Position numbers and translations under genes: made by a program. Below are positions 15,304 to 23,512 of a DNA stretch of 64,000 nucleotides, in pieces. Numbering within the stretch: the first letter of the stretch is position 1; every line of letters starts with the position of its first letter. The notes under the pieces were generated by a model that was not told where the DNA came from, searched no databases, and saw nothing but the letters and a program-made list of their open reading frames with translations. Source of the stretch: JAHEJN01 sp963787285 (lineage in GTDB: Bacteria > Actinomycetota > Acidimicrobiia > Acidimicrobiales > JAHEJN01); NCBI GenBank assembly GCA_963787285.1, contig CAWBCM010000001.1, positions 62,001 through 126,000 of the forward strand, given 5' to 3'.

Positions 15304-16260
15304 TCAGTCGAGGATGGTGGAACGGATGCCGGCGATCCACGCGTCGGCATCGGCCCACGCGGTGGCATTCTCCGCCGGGCGCGTCTCACCCGGCAGGCCG
15401 GCCGCGGGGTACGAGCCGAGGAACTTCACGCCGTGGCCCTTCCAGCGCAGGTCGCGGAGGGCGTCGGCCACGACCTCGTCGCCGATGTGGCCGTCGCAGT
15501 CGATGAGGAAGCAGTAGTCACCGAGGCCCTGTTTGGTCGGGCGCGACTCGAGCTTGGTGAGGTTGATGCCCCGGCCGGCGAACTCCTGGAGGATGGCGAG
15601 CAACGATCCGGGCTGATCGGCGCGCTGGAAGATGACGATCGAGGTCTTGTCGTGACCGGTAGGGGCGGGCACTCCTTCCCGGGCCACCACCACGAAGCGG
15701 GTCTCGTTGCCCGGGTGGTCCTCGATGTCGGCGGCCACCACGTCGAGGCCGTAGATCTCGGCGGCCAGCGAGGTCCCGATGGCGGCGATCGCCCCGTCGG
15801 CCGCCTCGGCAACGGTCTCGACCGCCTCGGCGGTGGCGTTGGCCGCCCGCAGGTCGGCGCCGGGCAGGTGCTCGCGCAGCCATCCTCGGCACTGCGCAAT
15901 GGCGATGGGAATGGACACCACTGTCTTCACGTCGGCCACCGAGCCGCCCGGCTTCACCAACAGGTTCATCACGATGGGTATCACCACTTCCCGCTGGATC
16001 TTGAGCTCGCTCTCGAAGGCCAGGGTGTCGATGGTGACGTTCACCGAACCCTCGATCGAGTTCTCGATGGCCACGAACGCAAGGTCGGCATCGCCGTGTT
16101 CGACGGCATAGAAGACGTCGGGAAAGGTGCGATGCAGCGAATGCTCCGCCGCCAGGAGATCCGGTTGGGTGCGCAGGGCCTGCTCGGTGAACGTGCCGGG
16201 AGGACCGAGGTAGGCGACGCGGAGGGAGGAGGCGTTGGTCACGGCCGAAAGGATAGGCAT
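15304..16260 (-). CDS. pheA: prephenate dehydratase
   Basis: Converts prephenate to phenylpyruvate in phenylalanine synthesis. The 318-aa protein has the monofunctional form: the dehydratase domain (residues 13-195; YLGPPGTFTEQAL, the TRFVVVAR motif preceded by DHPGNE) is followed by a C-terminal ACT domain (residues 205-290; GSLLAILQEFAGRGINLTKL and ESRP), which binds phenylalanine for feedback inhibition. No chorismate mutase domain is fused. The start could be the ATG at 16260 or the GTG at 16242; neither has a clear ribosome site. It is divergent from larB with only 36 bp between starts. Confidence 0.93.
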   Translation of the reverse strand: MPILSAVTNASSLRVAYLGPPGTFTEQALRTQPDLLAAEHSLHRTFPDVFYAVEHGDADLAFVAIENSIEGSVNVTIDTLAFESELKIQREVVIPIVMNLLVKPGGSVADVKTVVSIPIAIAQCRGWLREHLPGADLRAANATAEAVETVAEAADGAIAAIGTSLAAEIYGLDVVAADIEDHPGNETRFVVVAREGVPAPTGHDKTSIVIFQRADQPGSLLAILQEFAGRGINLTKLESRPTKQGLGDYCFLIDCDGHIGDEVVADALRDLRWKGHGVKFLGSYPAAGLPGETRPAENATAWADADAWIAGIRSTILD

Positions 16261-16296
16261 GCGGCATCGTCGCCGGTTACCGACAAGGATGAGGGG

Positions 16297-17094
16297 GTGG
16301 ACCAGACGACTCTGCGCCTACTGCTCGACGAGGTGCGATCCGGCACCTGCCACCCCGACGACGCCGTCGCCGTGCTGCGCCGCCTGCCGTTTGCCGATCT
16401 CGGGTTCGCCCGGATCGATCATCACCGGGCCCTGCGCCAGGGAACCGCCGAGGCGGTCTATGCCCCCGGCAAGACGGCCGCGCAGTGCGTGGCCATCGTC
16501 GGCGAGCTCCTGCGCGGCGACGCTTCGCCGGTGATCCTCAGTCGCGTCGACGACGAGCAGGCCGCCGCGGTTCTCGGCGCTCACGCCGATGGCGAGCGAG
16601 AAGGCGGCACGATCGTGTGGCGACCCGTTGTGCCGCCACCAACCGATTCCGGTGCGCCAACCGTGTTGATCGTCACGGCGGGCACCGCCGATCACACCGT
16701 CGCCGGCGAGTGCCAGGCCGTGCTCGGCGCCCACGGCGTCTGTGCCGAGCGGGTCGACGACTGTGGCGTCGCCGGCCTGCACCGTCTGCTCGCCGAGATC
16801 GACCGAGTCGCCACCGCCCACATCGTGATCGTGGTGGCCGGAATGGAGGGCGCCCTGGCCAGCGTGATCGGTGGCCTGGCCAGCGGCCCGGTCATTGCCG
16901 TGCCTACGAGCGTGGGCTACGGGTCGTCGCTCGAGGGAATCACGGCCCTGCTCGGGATGCACGCGGCATGCGCCTCGGGCATCACGGTGGTCGGGATCGA
17001 CAACGGTTTCGGCGCCGCGATCGGTGCGCTGCGCATGCTCACCCTTGCCGCTGACCTGACCACTGACGTCGCTCGAGAGTCGACCGGATCGTGA
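16297..17094 (+). CDS. larB: LarB, nickel-pincer cofactor biosynthesis carboxylase
   Basis: LarB carboxylates and hydrolyses nicotinic acid adenine dinucleotide to pyridinium-3,5-biscarboxylic acid mononucleotide, the first step of the nickel-pincer nucleotide cofactor. The 265-aa protein has the family N-terminus and a PurE-like C-terminal half (VAGMEGALASVIGGLASGPV and VPTSVGYGSSLEGI). The frame is open far upstream over the antisense of pheA, but homology starts at the GTG at 16297. The stop overlaps the GTG of larC in GTGA, so the two are translationally coupled. Confidence 0.9.
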   Translation: MDQTTLRLLLDEVRSGTCHPDDAVAVLRRLPFADLGFARIDHHRALRQGTAEAVYAPGKTAAQCVAIVGELLRGDASPVILSRVDDEQAAAVLGAHADGEREGGTIVWRPVVPPPTDSGAPTVLIVTAGTADHTVAGECQAVLGAHGVCAERVDDCGVAGLHRLLAEIDRVATAHIVIVVAGMEGALASVIGGLASGPVIAVPTSVGYGSSLEGITALLGMHAACASGITVVGIDNGFGAAIGALRMLTLAADLTTDVARESTGS

Positions 17095-18317
17095 GTACGC
17101 TTCCCACCCTCGCGTGGTTCCACTGTTTCTCCGGCATCGCCGGCGACATGGCGCTGGGGTCGTTGATCGATGCCGGCGCCGACGTCGAAGAGATCCGGGC
17201 CGTTCTCGACCGACTACCGGTGAGCGGGTGGGAGCTCCGGGTGGAGCCCACGCTGCGGGGCGGCATCGCCGCGACCAACGTCACCGTCGTCGTGCAGGAG
17301 TCGTCGGTCGTGCGAACCGCCGCCCACATCCACGGTCTCATCGACGAGGCCCGCCTCCCCGAACGTGTGCGGTCGCGCGCGCAAGCGGTGTTCACCGCGC
17401 TCGCCCAGGCCGAGGGGCAGGTGCACCGTCGCCCGGCCGATCAGGTGCACTTCCACGAGGTCGGGGGACTCGATGCCATCATCGACATCGTGGGCACGTG
17501 CGCCGCGCTCGAGGTGCTCGCGGTCGATGAGGTCCACGCCAGCTCCGTCGCCACCGGCCTCGGCATGGTGCAGTCCGAGCACGGTCCGATTCCGAACCCC
17601 GCCCCGGCCACGGTCGAGCTCCTCTCTGGTGTCCCGTCGCACGGGGTGGCGATCGACCTCGAGCTCACGACACCCACCGGGGCTGCGATCGTCGCCGCCC
17701 TCGGAACCGATTTCGGGCCGATGCCCCACATGACAGTGCGAGCCAGCGGGTTCGGCGCCGGCGACACCGACCTGGTCGACCGGCCCAACGTCACCCAGGT
17801 GGTGCTCGGCGAGCGGACGGCTCCGGCCTCCGAGGGTCAACCCGTCACCCAGCTCGAGGTGAACGTCGACGACGTCACCGGCGAGACCCTGGCCCATGCC
17901 CTGGCGGCGGTCCTCGATGCCGGCGCCCACGATGCCTGGATCACGCCCATCCTGATGAAGAAGGGTCGCCCCGCCCACACGGTGAGCGCGCTGTGTGACC
18001 CGGTGCTCGCCGCGCAGGTGGCTCGCACGCTCGTGCGAGAGACGGGTTCGCTCGGCGTTCGCGGCCGTCAGCTAGAGCGCTGGCCGCAAGCGCGCAGCGT
18101 CGAGCAGGTCGACGTCGAGGGGCGGCCGGTGCGGGTGAAGGTCTCCGAGGGGCGGGTGAAGGTCGAACACGACGATGCCGCAATCGTCGCCGAGCGCACC
18201 GGACTGCCGTTGCGCGAGGTCGTGTCCCTGGCCGAGGAGGCATGGCGTCGCCGCCAGCCACCCCCGGTCAGTCCGTCGGATCCCGACGGAGATGAACCGC
18301 CCGATCTGCTGGCCTAG
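17091..18317 (+). CDS. larC: LarC, nickel insertion protein of the pincer cofactor
   Basis: LarC is a CTP-dependent cyclometallase that inserts nickel into the sulfurated pincer precursor. The 408-aa protein is full length in one frame, unlike the split larC1/larC2 of some lactobacilli. Motifs: FHCFSGIAGDMALGSLIDAG at the N-terminus, HFHEVGGLDAIIDIVGTCAA, and HDAWITPILMKKGRP in the C-terminal part. It forms an operon with larB through a 4-bp overlap. The sulfur transferase LarE and the racemase LarA are not within this window, so the enzyme that uses the cofactor is unknown. Confidence 0.92.
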   Translation: MSTLPTLAWFHCFSGIAGDMALGSLIDAGADVEEIRAVLDRLPVSGWELRVEPTLRGGIAATNVTVVVQESSVVRTAAHIHGLIDEARLPERVRSRAQAVFTALAQAEGQVHRRPADQVHFHEVGGLDAIIDIVGTCAALEVLAVDEVHASSVATGLGMVQSEHGPIPNPAPATVELLSGVPSHGVAIDLELTTPTGAAIVAALGTDFGPMPHMTVRASGFGAGDTDLVDRPNVTQVVLGERTAPASEGQPVTQLEVNVDDVTGETLAHALAAVLDAGAHDAWITPILMKKGRPAHTVSALCDPVLAAQVARTLVRETGSLGVRGRQLERWPQARSVEQVDVEGRPVRVKVSEGRVKVEHDDAAIVAERTGLPLREVVSLAEEAWRRRQPPPVSPSDPDGDEPPDLLA

Positions 18318-18328
18318 AGTGTGCTTCC

Positions 18329-19048
18329 GTGGTCGAGGAGGCGAATTCGGAGCCTGTGGCATCGGAGAGCGCCGACGGCTCGACCCTGCGTCGGGTTCCG
18401 GTACTCGGCGTCTGCGGCGGGAGCGGGGCCGGCAAGACCTACCTGGTTCGTCAGATCCAGCGTCACTGTGCCGCCGTCGGCTGGCGAGTCGCACAGGTCT
18501 CCTTCGATGCCTACTACCGAGATCTCCAGCACCTCACCCCTGTGCAACGGAGCGCGGTGAACTTCGACCATCCCGACTCCCTCGACGGCGACCTGTTCAC
18601 CCACCACGTGAGCCGCCTCGCCACCGGCGAGCCGGTCGAGGTGCCGCTCTATGACTTCGCCAACCACACCCGCACCGACGAAACGGCGCCGGTCGGGCCG
18701 GCCGACGTCATCGTGCTCGACGGAATCCTGCTCTACGCATTCGAGTCGGTGCGGACCGCCATCGATCTCTCCGTCTACCTCGATGTACCTGCCGACCTGC
18801 GCCTCGACCGGCGCGTGGCGCGTGACACGGTCGAGCGGGGCCGCGATGTCGCCGACGTCGAGCGTCAGTGGAGGGAGTTCGTCGAGCCGATGCACGCGCA
18901 GTTCGTCGAGCCCTTCGCGTCCGACGCCGACGTCGTCGTGGGCTACGCCGACGATCGCGACGAGCTGCTCGAGCACCTCATGAACCGGTTGTGGTCGCTG
19001 GCGACCGACCACACGAGGGCCTACGCCGAGGCACCGATCCATGACTGA
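18329..19048 (+). CDS. udk: uridine kinase family P-loop kinase
   Basis: A 239-aa kinase of the uridine/pantothenate kinase fold, probably phosphorylating uridine or cytidine in pyrimidine salvage. The Walker A is GVCGGSGAGKTYL (about residues 27-39). FDAYYRDLQHLTPVQR and NFDHPDSLD follow the uridine kinase pattern, and IVLDGILLYAFESVR is the Walker B region. The GTG at 18329 is 11 bp after larC, and its stop overlaps the start of the next gene by 8 bp, so it belongs to the lar transcript. A phosphoribulokinase-like activity cannot be excluded from sequence. Confidence 0.82.
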   Translation: MVEEANSEPVASESADGSTLRRVPVLGVCGGSGAGKTYLVRQIQRHCAAVGWRVAQVSFDAYYRDLQHLTPVQRSAVNFDHPDSLDGDLFTHHVSRLATGEPVEVPLYDFANHTRTDETAPVGPADVIVLDGILLYAFESVRTAIDLSVYLDVPADLRLDRRVARDTVERGRDVADVERQWREFVEPMHAQFVEPFASDADVVVGYADDRDELLEHLMNRLWSLATDHTRAYAEAPIHD

Positions 19049-19772
19049 CTCCACGGCTCCACCCGACGACCGGCTCTATTTCCGCCAGCTCCTGTCGGGG
19101 CGCGATTTCGCCGTCGGTGATCCGCTTGCGGCCCAGATGCGCAACTTCGTCTACGTGGTCGGTGATCGTGAGTCGGGCGAGGCCGTGGTGATCGACCCGG
19201 CCTATGACCCCCTGGGTGTGGTCGAGCGGGTGGAGGCCGATGGCCTCACCGTCACCGGCGCTCTGGCGACCCACTATCACCCCGATCACGTGGGGGGCGC
19301 CATGATGGGCTTCGACATCCTGGGTTGTCGCGAGCTGCTCGAGGAACGGTCGGTTCCGGTCCACGTGCACGCCGACGACGCGGAGTTCGTGCGGAAGGTC
19401 ACCGGGCTCGGCGAGTCCGACCTCGTCGCCCATCACAGCGGCGATCACCTCGACGTCGGCGCCGTCCGCATCGAGCTGATCCACACTCCCGGCCACACCC
19501 CTGGGAGTCAGTGCTTCCTGGTCGATGGTCGCCTGCTGGCCGGCGACACGCTGTTCCTCGACGGCTGCGGCCGCACCGATCTGCCCGGTGGTGACCCGGC
19601 CCAGCTCTACGAGAGCCTCACCCAGCGCTTGGCAAGGGTGCCCGACACCGCCACGTTGTACCCCGGTCATCTGTACTCGCCCGCCGCCTCGGCGTCGATG
19701 GGCCACACCCGCCAGCACAACTTCGTCTTCGCGCCGAAGTCGGCCCAACAGTGGTTGGCCATGTTCGGCTGA
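19041..19772 (+). CDS. MBL-fold metallo-hydrolase (glyoxalase II-like)
   Basis: A 243-aa metallo-beta-lactamase fold hydrolase. The metal ligands are in THYHPDHVGG (HxHxDH), the later His in HTPGHTPGSQCF, the Asp in LAGDTLFLDGCGRTDL and a final His in YPGHLYSP. This pattern matches the glyoxalase II and persulfide dioxygenase branch. The GGDPAQLYESL stretch is more typical of the latter, but the sequence does not settle the activity. It overlaps the end of udk by 8 bp and is the last gene of the lar-udk run. Confidence 0.85.
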   Translation: MTDSTAPPDDRLYFRQLLSGRDFAVGDPLAAQMRNFVYVVGDRESGEAVVIDPAYDPLGVVERVEADGLTVTGALATHYHPDHVGGAMMGFDILGCRELLEERSVPVHVHADDAEFVRKVTGLGESDLVAHHSGDHLDVGAVRIELIHTPGHTPGSQCFLVDGRLLAGDTLFLDGCGRTDLPGGDPAQLYESLTQRLARVPDTATLYPGHLYSPAASASMGHTRQHNFVFAPKSAQQWLAMFG

Positions 19773-19990
19773 GCTCTCCGCCGTTCGCCCTAGTGGCGGG
19801 GCCCGATGACTCAGGAACCTCTGCTCATGGCGTCGCTCGGCGCAGGGGGACAGACTTGACAGTGCCGTGGGGGATGGCGCGGGCGGGCGTCGGTACGGTC
19901 CACCGGTTTCCGATTCGCCATCTCCCACGGTCACGTTCCGCCGATTCCTCGTGAACTCCTCAATCGCGTTGGGCCGACGCCGACGAGGAG

Positions 19991-20587
19991 ATGGTCACAT
20001 CCATCGACCTCCGGGCAATCATGGACCGTTCCCTACTCCCGCCGCCGCCGAAGCTCGAGGCCGTCGAGCTGCCGCTGACCATGCTGCCGCCCCCTCCGGC
20101 GGCCCCCCTGGTCGAGGCCTACCGACGTAGCGACGACGTCTTGTTGACACCGGAGCTCCGGTCGGCGTTTCGTGGCTACAACCGCGATGATGTGCACCGT
20201 GCCCTCGATGGGATGCGGAAACGCATCGTGATGATGAGGGCCGACCTGGAACGGGCGCAGGCCTTCGCCGCACTCGCCGACGAGATCGTCACCCAGGCCC
20301 GACTCACCTCGGCGGAGATGCTCGCCGAGGCCACCCTCGAGGCGAATCAGACCGTGACCGACGCTCAGGTTCTGTCGCAGCAGCTGCTCGACGAGACCCA
20401 GCAGAAGTGCCAGAACGCCGCCCGAAGGGGCATCAGCGCCGCCTTCGAGATGGCGGGCATGCTCGGCTACACCGACACACGTCAGGACCGATTCGACAAC
20501 CAGTTCGAGCAGGATTCATTCGATCGCTTCTTCGAGGGCGACGACGTGGAGCCGGATGCCGCCCGCGCCTGGATGGTGGCGAGCTGA
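19991..20587 (+). CDS. DivIVA-like coiled-coil protein
   Basis: A 198-aa cytosolic protein. Residues 48-75 match the DivIVA N-terminal motif (LRSAFRGYNRDDVHRALDGM), which in family members binds curved membrane. A coiled coil (about residues 75-140) and an acidic C-terminal tail follow. The N-terminus is proline-rich (LPPPPK, LPPPPAAP). A GAGGAG purine run touches the ATG with almost no spacing, so an internal ATG at 20021 may be used instead. The next two genes encode a zinc-finger protein and a secreted transglycosylase, pointing to a role in envelope growth or division. Confidence 0.7.
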   Translation: MVTSIDLRAIMDRSLLPPPPKLEAVELPLTMLPPPPAAPLVEAYRRSDDVLLTPELRSAFRGYNRDDVHRALDGMRKRIVMMRADLERAQAFAALADEIVTQARLTSAEMLAEATLEANQTVTDAQVLSQQLLDETQQKCQNAARRGISAAFEMAGMLGYTDTRQDRFDNQFEQDSFDRFFEGDDVEPDAARAWMVAS

Positions 20588-20680
20588 CCACAGGGTGGAC
20601 ATCCACTCGTCGAAGAATCCTCGCGGCGGCCTAGCATGCACGCAGCACTGCGGAGTGTGCTGAGGGAGGTTCGTCAACCA

Positions 20681-20983
20681 ATGCGCTGGTCGCGTGTACG
20701 TCGTCGCCGGGTGATGAGCCGTTCGGGACCTCTGGACTGTGCAGGCGCGGCGGTGCTGCTCCAGGAGTACCTCGACTCCGAGCTCGAGCCGCGTCATTCG
20801 GGGCGAGTGGCCGAGCATCTCGAGGTGTGCCGCCGGTGCGGACTGTCCGCCGAGACGTATCGATCGATCCGGGCGTCACTCGAGAAGTCACAACAGGCCG
20901 CACCCGACGCGATCGACCGATTGCGCGCTTTCGCCGACGATGTTGCCGATCGACCCCGAGGGAACGCGTCGTCCGACGCGTGA
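20681..20983 (+). CDS. zinc-finger anti-sigma-like protein
   Basis: A 100-aa protein with a zf-HC2/anti-sigma zinc-binding motif at about residues 44-54 (HLEVCRRCG: HxxxCxxC), preceded by LLQEYLDSELEP, the usual helix of such domains. No transmembrane helix follows, so it would be a soluble regulator. A GGGAGG site lies 11 bp before the ATG at 20681; earlier in-frame starts add a basic extension without similarity. Its stop overlaps the GTG of the transglycosylase gene in GTGA. No cognate sigma gene is adjacent, so its partner is unknown. Confidence 0.65.
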   Translation: MRWSRVRRRRVMSRSGPLDCAGAAVLLQEYLDSELEPRHSGRVAEHLEVCRRCGLSAETYRSIRASLEKSQQAAPDAIDRLRAFADDVADRPRGNASSDA

Positions 20984-22296
20984 ATGTGCCCGTGCGCTCG
21001 ATCCTGCGTCTGCGTTGCCTCGCTGGCGTTCTCGGTCTGTTCGCGCTGCTGGCGGCGTCACCGGCGGGTGCCCAGTCCGGGGGCGACGCGCCGCCCGATG
21101 CCGAGGCCCCCGAAACCGTCCTGTCGGCGGTCGACGCGGAACTTCTCGAGGCCCTCGAGGCCGTGGATCTGGTCGACGAGTGGACGAGTGTGGGCACGCT
21201 CGATCCACGATCGACCCTGGTCGGGGTCACCGGGGCGAACATCGACGTCACCCGGCGTTCGTTGCTCGATGCCGCCGCCGAGCTGGCCGAGACCCGCTCG
21301 GTGGGACACCGTCTCGAGGCGCTGATCGTGCAGCTCGACGAGATCGAGGCGCAGCTGGCCTCCACTCAGCAACACGTCGACGCCGAGGCCGCCGTCACCT
21401 CGCTCGCGCTCGGGGTGATCGATGATTCACTCGCCGATGCCGCAGTGGCCCGCTACGTGCGTGGTCGGGTGCTGCCCCCGGCCGGCGAGGATCTCGAGGC
21501 GATCTACACCGACGCCACCCACTCCACCCTGGTCGATGTCGCCGTCGAGGATCTGCTCGCTCATCACGAGCGTCTGGTCGAGGCGCTCGAGGAGAAACGC
21601 TCGGAGCGGGCCGACCTCGTGGCTGCCCGCGCCCAGACCCTGGCCACCCGGACGGTCACCCAGGCCGACCTCGACGCGCTCCGGCCTCGGTGGGACGAAC
21701 TCGAGGCCGCGGTTCCCGAGATGCTCGTCGACCTCCGCGACCAACGACTCAACGGCACCGTCGTCGGTCTCGGCCTGACGCTGGTGACCCTCGACGCCTA
21801 CCTCACCGGCGAGGCGGTCACCGCCGAGCGGCGACCCGATTGCGGGATCCGTTGGCAGGCGATCGCCGCCATCGGCCGGGTCGAGTCGAACCACGGTCGC
21901 GACCAGGGTGGTCGCGTCCTCGGCGACGGGCAGCTGTCGTCTCCCTTCGTCGGGCCGTTGCTCGATGGCTCGTTGGAGGGAACCGAGATCGTCATCGACA
22001 GCGACGGCGGAGCCGTCGACGGTGACGCCGAGTTCGATCGCGCTGTCGGCCCGTTCCAGTTCCTGCCCAACTCGTGGAAGACGTCCGGGGTCGACGGCGA
22101 TGGCAACGAGACCGTCGATGTGCAGAACATGTACGACGGGGCGGCCTCGGTGGGGGAGTACCTGTGCTCGCGTATCTCGCCCCTCACCGACGACGGCACG
22201 CTGCGCGAGTCGTTCCTTCGCTACAACGCGTCGGGTGAGTACGCCGACAAGGTCGCGACGTGGATGCGCACCTACGACGAGTTCGTGGTGGGCTGA
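20980..22296 (+). CDS. secreted lytic transglycosylase-like protein
   Basis: A 438-aa exported protein with a signal peptide (residues 1-33, LRCLAGVLGLFALLAASPAG, then AQS). A long helical region (residues 60-280) is rich in LEALEE-type heptads and is probably a coiled coil. The C-terminal domain (residues 285-438) is of the SLT/MltB type: IAAIGRVESNHG holds the catalytic Glu, and AVGPFQFLPNSWK and NMYDGAASVGEYLC follow the family pattern. It would cleave peptidoglycan glycan strands outside the membrane. The coiled-coil part recalls hydrolase activators and may gate the enzyme. Translation is coupled to the zinc-finger gene. Confidence 0.85.
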   Translation: MNVPVRSILRLRCLAGVLGLFALLAASPAGAQSGGDAPPDAEAPETVLSAVDAELLEALEAVDLVDEWTSVGTLDPRSTLVGVTGANIDVTRRSLLDAAAELAETRSVGHRLEALIVQLDEIEAQLASTQQHVDAEAAVTSLALGVIDDSLADAAVARYVRGRVLPPAGEDLEAIYTDATHSTLVDVAVEDLLAHHERLVEALEEKRSERADLVAARAQTLATRTVTQADLDALRPRWDELEAAVPEMLVDLRDQRLNGTVVGLGLTLVTLDAYLTGEAVTAERRPDCGIRWQAIAAIGRVESNHGRDQGGRVLGDGQLSSPFVGPLLDGSLEGTEIVIDSDGGAVDGDAEFDRAVGPFQFLPNSWKTSGVDGDGNETVDVQNMYDGAASVGEYLCSRISPLTDDGTLRESFLRYNASGEYADKVATWMRTYDEFVVG

Positions 22297-22307
22297 CACC
22301 GAAAGGC

Positions 22308-22381
22308 GCACGGTGGGCAGAGGCCACACCGTGGGCCCTGCGGAAGCGTGCAGGACCCGGTGGCCTCTGCGCCAGCCGTGC
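22308..22381. other. long hairpin after the transglycosylase gene
   Basis: Nested arms GCACGG/CCGTGC (22308-22313 with 22376-22381), GCAGAGGCCAC/GTGGCCTCTGC (22317-22327 with 22360-22370) and CCTGC/GCAGG (22337-22341 with 22350-22354) form one rod-like structure. It starts 11 bp after the stop. It can be a terminator; the size and nesting also allow a small structured RNA. The rest of the 171-bp gap shows nothing else. Confidence 0.6.
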
Positions 22382-22467
22382 CAACGGAGATCCGTGCGAG
22401 GTGATCCCGTGTCACTCCATCGGATTGCTGGTGTCGATCTTTAGTCGCGGCTGGCAGACTCGTTCCG

Positions 22468-22677
22468 ATGTTCCTCGGAGAGAACCTTCTGGCCTATCTG
22501 GTCCTGGCCATGGGCGCTGCGCTGGCCGCCGGCAACCTCCTGGCCCTCATCCGCCCTCCCGAGCAGCCACGCAGCGACACCGATCTCGACCGTCCACCAG
22601 TGGCCAGGACCATCCTCATGATCGTCGTCGGCCTGGTTGCCGCGGGGTGGTCGTTGGCCAGCCTTGTTGCCGGCTGA
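22468..22677 (+). CDS. small two-helix membrane protein
   Basis: A 69-aa hypothetical protein with two transmembrane helices (about residues 7-27 and 48-68) joined by a charged loop rich in Asp and Arg (PPEQPRSDTDLDRPP). No family is recognised. The ATG is the only reasonable start. It lies 43 bp before an enoyl-CoA hydratase gene on the same strand and may share its transcript. The hydrophobic pattern and its preservation in one open frame support a real gene, but proof from conservation is lacking. Confidence 0.55.
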   Translation: MFLGENLLAYLVLAMGAALAAGNLLALIRPPEQPRSDTDLDRPPVARTILMIVVGLVAAGWSLASLVAG

Positions 22678-22720
22678 GTCGACGCACTAGAACGGAGCGA
22701 GCCGCGACGAAAGGGGCACC

Positions 22721-23503
22721 ATGGGCGACCTGGTGAAGCTGGAGATCGATTCCGACAAACGGGTGGCGACGGTGCGGCTCGATCGGCCGCCGATGAACGC
22801 CATCAGCGCGGCGCTGGTCGCCGACCTGGCCGCGGTGACCGGAGAGCTGGCGGCCGACGAGAACGTGCGGGCCGTGGTCCTGTGGGGCGGACCGAAGATC
22901 TTCGCGGCGGGTGCCGACATCAAGGAGTTCCCCGAGCTCGACCACGACGGCGCGCTCGAGCTGTCCACCCGGCTGAACCGGACGTTCCTGGCGTTCGAGA
23001 ACCTGCCCCAGATCACCATCGCCGCGGTGAACGGGTACGCGCTGGGCGGTGGGTGCGAACTGGCCATGACCGCCGAGTTCCGGATCATCGGTGACGATGC
23101 CGTGTTCGGCCAGCCCGAGATCCTTCTCGGCCTCATCCCCGGGGCCGGTGGCACACAGCGACTGAGTCGGCTGGTGGGGATCACCAAGGCGAAGGAAATC
23201 AACTACTCGGGCCGCATGGTGAAGGCGCCCGAAGCATGCGAAATCGGTCTGGCCTCGACGATGCACCCTGCTGCGGAGGTGTATGACGCCGCCGTCGAGC
23301 TGGCGGAGGCCTACGCCGCCGGTCCGGCCGCTCTGCGGATGGCCAAGGCGGCGATGATGCGGGGGTTGCACCTGCCCCTCGACGAGGCGGTCGAGGTCGA
23401 AGCCGAGGAGTTCGCCAAGTGCTTCGCCACCGACGACTGCGCGATCGGTGTGCAGAGTTTCATCGAGCACGGACCGGGCAAGGCCACCTTCACCGGGCGC
23501 TGA
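22721..23503 (+). CDS. enoyl-CoA hydratase
   Basis: A 260-aa crotonase-fold enzyme that hydrates trans-2-enoyl-CoA in fatty-acid beta-oxidation. The CoA-binding AAGADIKEF forms the first part of the oxyanion hole, and NGYALGGGCELAM carries the first catalytic Glu. FGQPEILLGLIPGAGGTQRL carries the second, so both acid-base residues of true hydratases are present. A GAAAGGGG ribosome site lies just before the ATG. It converges on the CaiB-family CoA-transferase gene, ending 9 bp from it. Confidence 0.93.
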   Translation: MGDLVKLEIDSDKRVATVRLDRPPMNAISAALVADLAAVTGELAADENVRAVVLWGGPKIFAAGADIKEFPELDHDGALELSTRLNRTFLAFENLPQITIAAVNGYALGGGCELAMTAEFRIIGDDAVFGQPEILLGLIPGAGGTQRLSRLVGITKAKEINYSGRMVKAPEACEIGLASTMHPAAEVYDAAVELAEAYAAGPAALRMAKAAMMRGLHLPLDEAVEVEAEEFAKCFATDDCAIGVQSFIEHGPGKATFTGR

Positions 23504-23512
23504 CGAACCATT

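Noticed and set aside
19856..19899. TTGACA as -35 of a promoter before the DivIVA-like gene
   Set aside because: No plausible -10 box 16-19 bp downstream; the next TA-containing string is 32 bp away.
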